From assembly GCA_021201095.1 (NCBI GenBank), contig JAJQFO010000036.1, forward strand, positions 1 through 46,304: a stretch of 46,304 nt of DNA, read 5' to 3'. This stretch comes from Lachnospiraceae bacterium. Lineage in GTDB: Bacteria; Bacillota; Clostridia; Lachnospirales; Lachnospiraceae. Under the pieces are notes generated by a model that saw only the letters and a list, made by a program, of their open reading frames with translations, had not been told where the DNA came from and made no database searches. Below are positions 39,221-46,304 of this stretch, piece by piece. The position numbers were made by a program, and so were the translations under genes. How positions within the stretch are numbered: position 1 is the first letter of the stretch; each line of letters begins with the position of its first letter.

Positions 39221-40057
39221 ATGTCTACATCAGCGACATACTCCGCACGTACGTTTACGGCAGGCAACACATTTACCGCCGCGCAGGCAAACGTACTAGA
39301 TGCGGGAATCTATGACACGCACTATCCAAATTCAGGTGCGCATAATTCGATTTTCCGTGGGAAATCCCTCGGCACAGCAATGACCTCGACGCAAGCCGGG
39401 TACATTTCCAACGCGACATTTGCCGATCTTTTTGTCGGCGATTACTGGACAATCTCATCTAAAGTATACCGTATCGCAGGATTCGACTACTGGTATAACT
39501 GCTATTCATCCACGGCCATCGGTCACAATGCTATCGTAGTGCCTGATGCAACCATGTATAATGCACCGATGAATTCCACAAATACCACTTCTGGCGCCTA
39601 TGTTGGTTCCGCAATGTACACCTGCGAGGAAATCACAGTATCCGATGTAACCTATACTGGCCTCGCGAATGCCATCAGCACATTGCAATCCGCATTTGGC
39701 GATTACCTGCTGACCTATGAAAATTATCTGGCAAATGCAGTTACGAACGGATACCCATCAGCGCAGGCATGGTATACAGATCGCGTCTGTGACCTGATGA
39801 CGGAGCAGATGGTATATGGTTCTGCTTGCATGCAGCAGATGAGCTATGGCGGTACGCTGGTAGCAAACAGACGAATCGGCAAGTCGCAGCTTCCGTTGTT
39901 TGCGTTGAATCCGAGATACATAAATATTCGTGCGACCTGGTGGTTGTCTGACGTTGTCTCTTCGGCGTGTTTCGCGTTTGTGACCGCCACCGGCAATGCG
40001 AGCGCGAGCGACGCGTCCAACGCCAATGGTGTTCGCCCTGCTTTCCTCGTATCTTAA
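39221..40057 (+). CDS. DGR target protein 1, C-type lectin fold
   Basis: A 278-residue protein. The N-terminal part (STFADLFVGDYWTI-like NATFADLFVGDYWTISSKVYR) and the middle (LTYENYLANAVTNGYPSAQAW) are typical of gut Clostridia phage display proteins; the end from WWLSDVVSSACF to GVRPAFLV is the variable lectin face. ATG 39221 follows GGAAGGAG. Lies behind the tail genes, so it is probably the receptor-binding virion protein. Confidence 0.9.
   Translation: MSTSATYSARTFTAGNTFTAAQANVLDAGIYDTHYPNSGAHNSIFRGKSLGTAMTSTQAGYISNATFADLFVGDYWTISSKVYRIAGFDYWYNCYSSTAIGHNAIVVPDATMYNAPMNSTNTTSGAYVGSAMYTCEEITVSDVTYTGLANAISTLQSAFGDYLLTYENYLANAVTNGYPSAQAWYTDRVCDLMTEQMVYGSACMQQMSYGGTLVANRRIGKSQLPLFALNPRYINIRATWWLSDVVSSACFAFVTATGNASASDASNANGVRPAFLVS
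39929..40045 (+). repeat. DGR variable repeat 1 (VR1)
   Basis: Ungapped match to the template 40765-40881. All 14 differences are at template adenines (27 A in the block); no other base differs. Changes affect codons such as AAC to ACC, AAT to TGT and AAC to GCC. Confidence 0.95.
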
Positions 40058-40066
40058 ATCCTCAAT

Positions 40067-40091
40067 CTCCCCGACCCTCGCGGTCGGGGAG
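40067..40091 (+). promoter_or_regulatory. DGR hairpin after VR1
   Basis: CTCCCCGACC/GGTCGGGGAG, a 10-bp stem with a 5-base loop, starting 9 bases after the stop. Same position as the hairpin after VR2 but a different sequence. Confidence 0.8.
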
Positions 40092-40127
40092 TACAAAGGC
40101 GCTAAATAAAGAAGGGGGGAGAACAAA

Positions 40128-40724
40128 ATGTCCGTATTAAAGCGGAACCAGCAGGAATCGGATTTTGAAGTATATCATCAATACCACGTAATGCGGAGAA
40201 ACATTACGGAGCTAATGCTCCACAATTTCGGGTTCTCCAACGCAAAGATGGAAAAGATGCTGTCAAAGTATTTCCGGGGCAAGCCAAAAGACAAGCTTAC
40301 CGAGCAGGAAATTACATCATACAACCGATACCGCGAAAAGCTGGTCAATTATATAAAATATTTTATTCCGGACGAGCGCAAAGCAATAACCGACCTGATG
40401 CGCGAACTGGGCAAATACCTGCACACCGCAAATGATATATACCCAACATACATGTCAGAGCTGGAAGAACGTCGACTGTATCAGGAAAAGGCAATCGGAA
40501 TCTGTGACGCTTTAAAACAGGAATTGCAGTATGCCATTGAGACCATCCCAGTCGATATCAACAAATATACACGTATTGCAGAGCTGATCGACCGGGAGAT
40601 TGCGCTGATTAAAGGATGGCGCAAGAAAGACAATAGGCTTGTGTCGGTTATCGCCAAAGCAGAGGCAAAAAGAAAAGAAAAAATGAATAAAGCAAAATCA
40701 GATGAAAAGCCAGATATAAAATAA
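40128..40724 (+). CDS. avd: DGR accessory protein Avd
   Basis: A 198-residue, basic, mostly helical protein (HQYHVMRRNITELMLHNFGF, then RKAITDLMRELGKYLHTAND). Avd proteins form pentamers and bind the reverse transcriptase and template RNA. It lies between VR1 and the template, as in known DGRs. It is longer than the phage BPP-1 Avd, with a charged C-terminal tail of about 25 residues. Confidence 0.85.
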   Translation: MSVLKRNQQESDFEVYHQYHVMRRNITELMLHNFGFSNAKMEKMLSKYFRGKPKDKLTEQEITSYNRYREKLVNYIKYFIPDERKAITDLMRELGKYLHTANDIYPTYMSELEERRLYQEKAIGICDALKQELQYAIETIPVDINKYTRIAELIDREIALIKGWRKKDNRLVSVIAKAEAKRKEKMNKAKSDEKPDIK

Positions 40725-40764
40725 TCTGACTTTGAATCATGGAACCTGGGGCTGTGTCTGAACA

Positions 40765-40881
40765 CGTGCGAACTGGTGGTTGTCTGACGTTGTCTCTTCG
40801 ACGAATTTCGCGAATGTGAACAACAACGGCAATGCGAACGCGAACAACGCGTCCAACGCCAATGGTGTTCGCCCTGATTTC
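40765..40881 (+). repeat. DGR template repeat (TR)
   Basis: 117 bases in the gap between avd and the reverse transcriptase. In the target frame it is Asn-rich (AAC/AAT codons, ANVNNNGNANANN), the standard design that gives wide residue choice at mutated sites and avoids stop codons. VR1 and VR2 align to it without gaps. Confidence 0.95.
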
Positions 40882-40960
40882 GATGCCACACATAATGTCC
40901 ATTTGAGACCGCGCGGCAGAGGAAGGAGACGCAGTCCATCTGCTAAAGCAGGAAATGCAC

Positions 40961-41002
40961 GCCGGGACGGGGCAAGTTACGACAAGCCCCTATCCGCCCG
41001 GC
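40961..41002 (+). ncRNA. Structured spacer of the DGR template RNA
   Basis: GCCGGG (40961-40966)/CCCGGC (40997-41002) enclose GGGGC (40969-40973)/GCCCC (40986-40990). In known DGRs the RNA between TR and RT is needed for cDNA priming. The 40725-41021 gap holds TR and this fold only. Confidence 0.6.
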
Positions 41003-41021
41003 AGTTAAAGAACAAAAGGAT

Positions 41022-42206
41022 GTGAGAGACATTGTCGATAAAGAAAGTTTGATTATACCCGACGACTGGATAGAGCCAGATGACATCATGGACGATGCGA
41101 ATGTGTTGTATGACGCATGGCTTGCCGCTCAGAAAAATTCTGCGTGGAAACCGAAAGTGCAGATATTTGAGATGGATTATCTCTGCCAGATAGCCAGACT
41201 GCAAAGAGAAATCAGAGACCGCACATACGAGGTGAGCAAACCATCCGAATTTATCACAAGAGAACGCGGAAAGGAACGCCTCGTGCATGGCGGACAAGTA
41301 CGCGACCGGGTTGTGGAACACGCCCTGAATGACGAAATCATCATGCCGAGTATCACGCCGTACCTTATTTACAACAATGGCGCAAGCCAGAAAAACAAGG
41401 GAACGGATTTTACCCGTAGGCAGTTAGTCGAACATCTGGTGGAATCTTACAACCAGCACGGTAACGACGGATACATCCTTATAATGGATGATTCAAAATT
41501 TTATGACAATATCCGCCACGATATCCTGCTTAATCAGTTCCGCAAGTACATACATGATGATACTGCGCTCTGGCTGGTAGAAAAGTTTGTTAAGGCGTTT
41601 GAGGTGGACGTGTCGTATATGACCGACAAGGAATACGCCGTCTGCATGGACATGCTGTTTAATTCTATCGAATATCAAAAGATAGACAAGAGTTTACTGA
41701 CTGGCGAGAAATATATGGCAAAACATTTAGACATCGGTAACCAAACATCGCAGTCCGCCGGGATTCTTTATCCATCTCCCGTGGATAATTACGTGAAAAT
41801 CGTTTGCGGAGAGAAATACTACGCCAGATATATGGACGATAGCTACGTTATCCACGAAAGCCGGGAACATCTGGTGGAGTTACAGAAAGATATCACTCGT
41901 GAAGCTGCAAAAATCGGCATCACGGTAAATCAGCGCAAGACGCATATCGAAAAGCTGTCCAGCCATTGGAGATTCATGCAGATACAATACTGCCTGATGG
42001 ATAACGGCAGAATCCAGCAGAAAATAAATCCAAAGCGCGTGACAGCCCAACGCCGCAAGATGAAGAAGCTTGCACCCAAAATGGAATCCAGACAATTTCA
42101 CGACGAGGTATACGCATGGATAAAGAGTAACCGCAAATACATGAGCAGGAAGCAATATCAAAACATAGTCACATTACACAATCAGCTACAGGAGGTAACA
42201 CTATGA
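41022..42206 (+). CDS. DGR reverse transcriptase
   Basis: A 394-residue group II-intron-like RT. Catalytic YMDD is at 270-273 with an earlier Asp in YILIMDDSKFYDNI (156/157). The DGR-type signature IGNQTSQ (238-244), replacing QGxxxSP of other RTs, is linked to adenine mutagenesis. The start is taken as GTG 41022; AAAGGA lies close upstream and the true start could be slightly different. Confidence 0.95.
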   Translation: MRDIVDKESLIIPDDWIEPDDIMDDANVLYDAWLAAQKNSAWKPKVQIFEMDYLCQIARLQREIRDRTYEVSKPSEFITRERGKERLVHGGQVRDRVVEHALNDEIIMPSITPYLIYNNGASQKNKGTDFTRRQLVEHLVESYNQHGNDGYILIMDDSKFYDNIRHDILLNQFRKYIHDDTALWLVEKFVKAFEVDVSYMTDKEYAVCMDMLFNSIEYQKIDKSLLTGEKYMAKHLDIGNQTSQSAGILYPSPVDNYVKIVCGEKYYARYMDDSYVIHESREHLVELQKDITREAAKIGITVNQRKTHIEKLSSHWRFMQIQYCLMDNGRIQQKINPKRVTAQRRKMKKLAPKMESRQFHDEVYAWIKSNRKYMSRKQYQNIVTLHNQLQEVTL

Positions 42207-42526
42207 TTACTATGACACTGGCAGACGGCACTGAGGTAACCTTTTCCGGAATGAATGGGACAAACTACATCGTGCCAGACAAAAAGGAAATGGATACATC
42301 CGTGTTTACGGAAGAGAATCTGGTATCCGGGAAATTCACGGATGAGGATGGCACCGTGGAGGAATTCGCAAATCTCCGGTTCATCCAGCAACAGAAACAG
42401 CTTGACGGTGATTATTATATCTGCTTCTGGCAGAAGACCGAGCAGGAACTGAAAGACGAAGCAACAGAGAAGTACATCTCCACGCTGGAGGATGCGCTGC
42501 TGGAACTTTATGAGTCTACGATTTAA
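42203..42526 (+). CDS. Hypothetical phage protein
   Basis: A 107-residue protein. Strand-rich first half (MTLADGTEVTFSGMNGTNYIV) and a C-terminal helix (DEATEKYISTLEDALLELYE). It starts 4 bases before the RT stop with SD CAGGAGG. Often found between tail fibres and lysis genes. Confidence 0.75.
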   Translation: MITMTLADGTEVTFSGMNGTNYIVPDKKEMDTSVFTEENLVSGKFTDEDGTVEEFANLRFIQQQKQLDGDYYICFWQKTEQELKDEATEKYISTLEDALLELYESTI

Positions 42527-42539
42527 GGAGGGGTAAGCT

Positions 42540-42689
42540 ATGAGCGCAATCGCAAATATCTATGCAAAGAAGGTATCCAACGGGGAACGCACAATCGAGA
42601 GTGTACCTGAGAACATCCGAACAGAAGTCGCAGAAATTCTCGGCATCGAACTGGATATCGAAGAAACCGATAATGAGGATGAGGTATGA
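42540..42689 (+). CDS. CD1375-like small phage protein
   Basis: A 49-residue protein, MSAIANIYAKKVSNGERTIE, then SVPENIRTEVAEIL, the pattern of the small CD1375/XkdX-like family in Clostridia phages. SD AAGGAGGGG. Overlaps the next gene by 4 bases. Confidence 0.75.
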   Translation: MSAIANIYAKKVSNGERTIESVPENIRTEVAEILGIELDIEETDNEDEV

Positions 42690-42883
42690 CAGGCTTAACA
42701 GATTACATCGACCGCCAGAACTCAGTTATCCGTATACAGTCCAGCATTATCACTGACCTGATTCGCCTACTGATGCAGCATGAATCAGTAGACGAAGCTG
42801 ACTTACAACCGATGGTGGACAGGATTAATCTGGCGGCAAAACTAAGAGCAGACATCGGCATCGCGGAGGTGACAGACAAATGA
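42686..42883 (+). CDS. Small phage protein before holin region
   Basis: A 65-residue protein, MTGLTDYIDRQNSVIRIQSS, mostly helical, soluble. Overlaps on both sides (ATGA). Function unknown. Confidence 0.65.
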   Translation: MTGLTDYIDRQNSVIRIQSSIITDLIRLLMQHESVDEADLQPMVDRINLAAKLRADIGIAEVTDK

Positions 42884-43371
42884 CATTACAGGACATTGCG
42901 GGAATCATAGCGCCGGCATCCGGGTGGGTTGTGGTCATCCTGCTGATCGGTTCCAGACTGATCAAAATTAGCCAACTCGAAATCAATCCATGGAAGGCCA
43001 TAGGAAAAGCGATCGGCAAAGCAATAAATGGCGATGTGATGACGGAGCTGGAAGCCGTAAAGAAATCACAGGCCGATATAGCAAAACGCTTGGACGAGCG
43101 CGAGAAGATCGAAGACGCGCGGAATGCGGACATGCATCGGACACGGATATTGCAGTACAATCTGGAACTGATTCGGAATCTGAAGCATACAAAAGAAGAC
43201 TTCGATGATATTTTGGCGGAGGTTGACGCATATAGAAAGTACTGCAGCGGGCATCCTGACTACCCAAACAAGAGAGCGGAGCATGCGATAAAAAACATTG
43301 AACGGGTATACGACGAACGGGTTCGCAAACGCGATTTTTCTGTAGCGGAAGAAGGTGACGAAAACCAATGA
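42880..43371 (+). CDS. Membrane-anchored phage protein
   Basis: A 163-residue protein with one N-terminal membrane helix (SGWVVVILLIGSRLIKI) and a coiled-coil, charged body. Such proteins lie near the holin in Clostridia phages; it may aid lysis or act as a holin-like factor. Confidence 0.65.
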   Translation: MTLQDIAGIIAPASGWVVVILLIGSRLIKISQLEINPWKAIGKAIGKAINGDVMTELEAVKKSQADIAKRLDEREKIEDARNADMHRTRILQYNLELIRNLKHTKEDFDDILAEVDAYRKYCSGHPDYPNKRAEHAIKNIERVYDERVRKRDFSVAEEGDENQ

Positions 43372-43742
43372 AGCAAAAACAGGTAGGCGGTGGCGAGACG
43401 CTGCAGGTGCAGATCGGCGGCGATGAGCCAAAGAAAAAGCGCAGCAAAACCGCTGCCAAAAAGCAGCGAAAGAAACCGCCATGGAGCAAGCTGATGATGG
43501 TAGTTATCATTGCAATCTGCGTCGAGATTGTCATTTACTCCGAGATAGCAATGTGGGCAAAAGACAATTTCGATGCACTGTATGTTTTGCTGGGGATTCC
43601 GGCAGCCATGTTCGGTGTGTTCTGGAGTTACACCGAAAAGAGCAAAGTTGAGAACAGCGCAGGCGGCATCACCTATGAAACGGCTATGATGGAACTGGGA
43701 ACAAGAGAATCAGAAAGAACCCCCGAGGATACCGTGGGGTAG
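43368..43742 (+). CDS. Holin-region membrane protein
   Basis: A 124-residue protein with a basic start (KKKRSKTAAKKQRKKPPW) and two membrane helices (about residues 42-62 and 72-90). It overlaps the gene before by 4 bases. Possibly a holin partner. Confidence 0.65.
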   Translation: MKQKQVGGGETLQVQIGGDEPKKKRSKTAAKKQRKKPPWSKLMMVVIIAICVEIVIYSEIAMWAKDNFDALYVLLGIPAAMFGVFWSYTEKSKVENSAGGITYETAMMELGTRESERTPEDTVG

Positions 43743-43756
43743 AAAGGAAGGAAACT

Positions 43757-44059
43757 ATGAATTTTGAAATCGTGATGGCAATGCTGGCAATTGTGGCGGT
43801 GCTGACCGGGCTGGTCACTCAGGCGGTCAAATCCTTACTGGACGAATACAATAAATCATACCATCCGAATATGCTTGCAGGGTGCGTGGCACTGGTGCTT
43901 TCTTTGGCAGTCGGCATCGGGTATGCAATCCTGATTGGCGCGGCGATCAATGCACAGTATGCGGTATGGTTGATCGCCCTGGTGTTTCTGTCGTGGCTGT
44001 CGGCCATGGTGGGATATGATAAAGTCATTCAGACGCTCACACAGATTAGGGGGAATTGA
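43757..44059 (+). CDS. Holin
   Basis: A 100-residue protein with three membrane helices (about 5-25, 40-62 and 68-88) and few charges, the usual size and shape of a phage holin. SD AGAAAGGAAGG. It precedes the amidase. Confidence 0.78.
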   Translation: MNFEIVMAMLAIVAVLTGLVTQAVKSLLDEYNKSYHPNMLAGCVALVLSLAVGIGYAILIGAAINAQYAVWLIALVFLSWLSAMVGYDKVIQTLTQIRGN

Positions 44060-44061
44060 TT

Positions 44062-44223
44062 ATGATTAGGATTACAATGCGAAATGGAAGCTTTGTGGCA
44101 TGGGACAAGAACTCCTATACGGATTATATGTATGATGGCAAGTGCTTTATCATTACATATAATGATAAATGGGTAGGAATCTACAACATGGACCATGTAA
44201 GGAGTATAACCGTGGATAAGTAA
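44062..44223 (+). CDS. Small protein between holin and amidase
   Basis: A 53-residue strand-rich protein, MIRITMRNGSFVAWDKNSY..., with SD AGGGGG. The sequence suggests a compact beta fold. Function unknown. Confidence 0.6.
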   Translation: MIRITMRNGSFVAWDKNSYTDYMYDGKCFIITYNDKWVGIYNMDHVRSITVDK

Positions 44224-44239
44224 AGAAGGGGCGATTTAT

Positions 44240-45214
44240 ATGGCAATCAGTATCACAAAAAAGACAAGCACACATAACACATCGGCATCCACCGGGCGGA
44301 GCATTGAGTATATTGTTATCCATTACACGGCAGGCGTAAAATCAACATCCGGGCAGGCTGCGAGTGTTGCAAACTATTTTGCCACCACGACAGTGCAGGC
44401 GTCTGCGGACTATATTGTGGATGACGCAACTATCGTACAGTACAATCCGGATCCGGCGAACCGCTACTGCTGGGCAGTCGGTGGCAGCAAGCAGAGTACC
44501 AAAGGCGGCAGTTTGTACGGCGCTACAAAGAACGTCAACTCTGTCAGCATCGAGATATGTTCCACCAACAGCACCGGGAAGGTGAAGGATGCAAATGATT
44601 CCACATGGTCGCTGTCCAGCGCGGCGGTAGCAAAGGCGGTAGAGTTGACAAAGTATCTGATGGATAAATACGGCATTGACGCCGATCACGTTATCCGCCA
44701 CTATGACGTAAATGGGAAGCTGTGTCCTGGCGTCGTTGGCTGGAATAAGGACAGCGGAAGTGAAGCGAAGTGGACGGCATTCAAGGCGCAGCTTGGAACG
44801 ACAGCTGCAAGCTCAGCCACATCAACCACAATTTATCGTGTCCGCAAATCATGGGCGGATGCGTCCTCCCAGATAGGGGCGTATTCCAGCCTGGCAAACG
44901 CCAAAGCAAAGGCCGATGCAAACAGTGGGTATTATGTGTTTGACGAGAGTGGCAATGCAATTTATCCGACAAGCAGCAGTTCCAGTAGCACCAGCTCTGC
45001 AGTCCCGTATTCTGTCAAGGTAACTTCAGCAAAGCTCAATATCCGCAAAGGACCGGGAACAGGATATGCGTCTGTCGGCTATACGGGAACAGGGACTTTC
45101 ACAATCGTCGAGGAGTCCGCAGGCACAGGATCTACAAAAGGATGGGGATTGCTGAAATCTTATCAGTCTGGCCGAAATGGATGGATAAGTCTGGACTATT
45201 GTACGAAAATATGA
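44240..45214 (+). CDS. N-acetylmuramoyl-L-alanine amidase (endolysin)
   Basis: A 324-residue endolysin. Residues 1-185 form an Amidase_2 domain with zinc His in VIHYTAG and His/Cys in HYDVNGKLCPG. Residues about 195-245 are SPOR-like. A Ser/Thr linker is followed by a C-terminal bacterial SH3 domain (KLNIRKGPGTGYASVGY) for wall binding. SD AAGAAGGGG. Confidence 0.95.
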   Translation: MAISITKKTSTHNTSASTGRSIEYIVIHYTAGVKSTSGQAASVANYFATTTVQASADYIVDDATIVQYNPDPANRYCWAVGGSKQSTKGGSLYGATKNVNSVSIEICSTNSTGKVKDANDSTWSLSSAAVAKAVELTKYLMDKYGIDADHVIRHYDVNGKLCPGVVGWNKDSGSEAKWTAFKAQLGTTAASSATSTTIYRVRKSWADASSQIGAYSSLANAKAKADANSGYYVFDESGNAIYPTSSSSSSTSSAVPYSVKVTSAKLNIRKGPGTGYASVGYTGTGTFTIVEESAGTGSTKGWGLLKSYQSGRNGWISLDYCTKI

Positions 45215-45276
45215 AAACAATCGGATATTCGTTTTGGCTGAGATTTTATCTACTCAATTTTTGGCCTGAAGAGAAT

Positions 45277-45311
45277 AAAACAGCGGTAGGTGTTATCCTG
45301 CCGCCTGTTTT
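45277..45311 (+). terminator. Late-operon terminator
   Basis: AAAACAG-CGGTAGG with CCTGCCG-CCTGTTTT, loop TGTTAT, ending in T. It closes the lysis cassette. The 45312-45420 gap holds only the leader of the next gene. Confidence 0.75.
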
Positions 45312-45420
45312 AGTATGGAGTACTATGTGCAGCGTAATAAAAGATGAATAAGAAAAGCTGGAAATAGTCGAATCTTTGATGTATGATAAAAGAAAGTAAG
45401 TTTAGCGAAGGAGGACCATT

Positions 45421-46304
45421 ATGGCTAACATTATTGCTGTTGTATGGGATTTTGACAAAACACTGGTAGACGGGTACATGCAAGACCCGATTTTCGAATT
45501 CTACGGAGTTAACTCGACAGAATTCTGGACAGAGGTAAATGCCCTTCCTAAGAAATACATGGACGAGCAGGAAGTGCTTGTCAATCCAGATACTATATAC
45601 CTAAACCAATTCATTCATTACGCAAAAAATGAAAAATTCAAGGGGCTGACAAATGAGAAACTCAAAGAGTTTGGGAAGAAACAAAAGTTTTATGCAGGAG
45701 TGCCTGAAATATTTAAGGAAACAACTTCACTTATTGAGGAGAACCCAATATATAAAGAATATGATATCAAAGTTGAACATTACATAGTTAGCACAGGTAT
45801 GAGCCAAGTAATTCGCGGTTCAGCGGTCATGCCATATGTCGAGCATGTGTGGGGGTGCGAATTGATAGAAGGAAAGGACAAAAGTGGAGACCCATGTATT
45901 GCGGAAATAGGTTATACGATTGATAATACGAGCAAAACAAGAGCACTATTTGAGATAAATAAAGGGGTTCATGTAAAAGACGGAAGAGAAGGGGTGAATG
46001 CGAATACGACAATCCCGGAAGATTTGCGAAGAGTCCATTTTATAAATATGATGTATGTTGCTGATGGGCCAAGCGATATCCCTGCTTTTTCAGTGGTGAA
46101 TAAATACGGGGGAGCGACTTTCGCTATTTATCCAAAAGGCGACACAAAAGCCCTGAAGCAAGTGGAACAAATGCGAGTTGAGGGTAGGATAAATATGTAC
46201 GCGGAGGCAGATTACACAAAAGGGACAACAGCATATATGTGGATATGCAATAAGATTACGGAATTTGCGGAAAGAATTCGGGAAGAAGAGAAAAACAAGA
46301 TTGC
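45421..46304 (+). CDS. HAD-superfamily hydrolase, 3' end outside the window
   Basis: At least 294 residues, open to the window edge. HAD motif I is WDFDKTLVDG, motif II is in YIVSTGMSQV and motif IV is ADGPSDIPAF. The long insert after motif I (cap) suggests a phosphatase acting on a small or moderate substrate. SD GAAGGAGG. It follows the late terminator and looks more AT-rich than the phage operons, as is usual for prophage cargo (moron) genes; it could also be host DNA. Confidence 0.88.
   Translation, partial: MANIIAVVWDFDKTLVDGYMQDPIFEFYGVNSTEFWTEVNALPKKYMDEQEVLVNPDTIYLNQFIHYAKNEKFKGLTNEKLKEFGKKQKFYAGVPEIFKETTSLIEENPIYKEYDIKVEHYIVSTGMSQVIRGSAVMPYVEHVWGCELIEGKDKSGDPCIAEIGYTIDNTSKTRALFEINKGVHVKDGREGVNANTTIPEDLRRVHFINMMYVADGPSDIPAFSVVNKYGGATFAIYPKGDTKALKQVEQMRVEGRINMYAEADYTKGTTAYMWICNKITEFAERIREEEKNKI

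Noticed and set aside
39015-39299. 94-codon frame starting with ATGA after 38551-39018
   Set aside because: The coupling is attractive, but the frame runs 79 bases into the DGR target and its sequence looks random. The Cys-rich GTG frame at 39023 is preferred.
40780-41025. Open frame through the template repeat and into the reverse transcriptase start
   Set aside because: It is the target-frame reading of TR and is not a separate gene. No ribosome binding site, and the end is low-complexity Arg-rich.
42880-43371. XhlA/hemolysin assignment
   Set aside because: Single helix and long coiled coil fit loosely, but the sequence lacks a convincing XhlA pattern, so it was left as a membrane-anchored protein.
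45142-45351. 69-codon frame across the end of the amidase and the terminator
   Set aside because: It overlaps the SH3 domain in another frame and runs through the terminator stem.
45300-46304. Search for attR (repeat of the tRNA-Leu 3' end)
   Set aside because: No match found by eye. The right end is taken to be outside the window.

Overview
The window is mostly an integrated temperate siphophage (tailed, HK97-type head, long tail) in a Firmicutes chromosome. The protein families, the strong purine-rich ribosome binding sites and the mid-range GC suggest a Clostridia host, probably of Lachnospiraceae type; this is inference from gene content, not a database match. The left 350 bases are host DNA with tRNA-Met (cut by the window edge), tRNA-Asp and tRNA-Leu(TAA). 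A tyrosine integrase reads toward the tRNA-Leu 3' end, which is therefore the likely attB. No repeat of the tRNA end was seen on the right, so the right prophage boundary probably lies beyond base 46304.

Layout. 0.4-1.5 kb: integrase. 1.6-2.6 kb: three tandem modules, each a 27-28 residue hydrophobic peptide on the minus strand facing a promoter and short RNA on the plus strand; these look like type I toxin-antitoxin pairs of the holin-like toxin (Hol_Tox/TxpA) kind. 2.7-4.0 kb: ImmA-like protease, XRE repressor, three operators and a divergent Cro-like gene. 4.0-5.8 kb: a mosaic of very small genes on both strands, built from duplicated promoters and leaders. 5.8-8.1 kb: early genes, including a second diversity-generating retroelement (DGR) target. 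8.2-19.5 kb: replication and metabolism (HUH Rep-like protein, RNase H-like protein, SSB, PcfK/PcfJ-like pair, ThyX, an orphan N6-adenine methylase, an ArpU/DUF1492-type late regulator). 19.5-20.3 kb: late promoter, small RNA candidate, HNH nuclease and possible cos. 20.3-28.6 kb: terminase, portal, ClpP-like protease, capsid, connectors, tail tube, and a tail chaperone with a -1 frameshift. 28.6-39.1 kb: tape measure, Dit, a 2025-residue Tal/fibre with an S74 chaperone, and small genes. 39.2-42.2 kb: a complete DGR (lectin-fold target, Avd, template repeat, reverse transcriptase). 42.2-45.3 kb: lysis cassette with an amidase. 45.4 kb to the end: a HAD-family phosphatase-like gene, cut by the window edge.

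How it fits together. Integrase, repressor and ImmA control lysogeny and SOS-type induction. The early genes copy the phage DNA, the DUF1492 factor probably switches on the late promoter, and the late operon builds, packages and releases particles. The DGR copies adenine-mutagenised cDNA of its template into the variable repeat of its neighbouring target. VR1 differs from TR at 14 of 27 template adenines and at no other base of a 117-base block. A second variable repeat lies 34 kb away in the early region and carries its own downstream hairpin, so one retroelement appears to have diversified two unrelated-context proteins. That remote target and the triple toxin array are the most unusual parts of the window. 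All alignments were made by eye.
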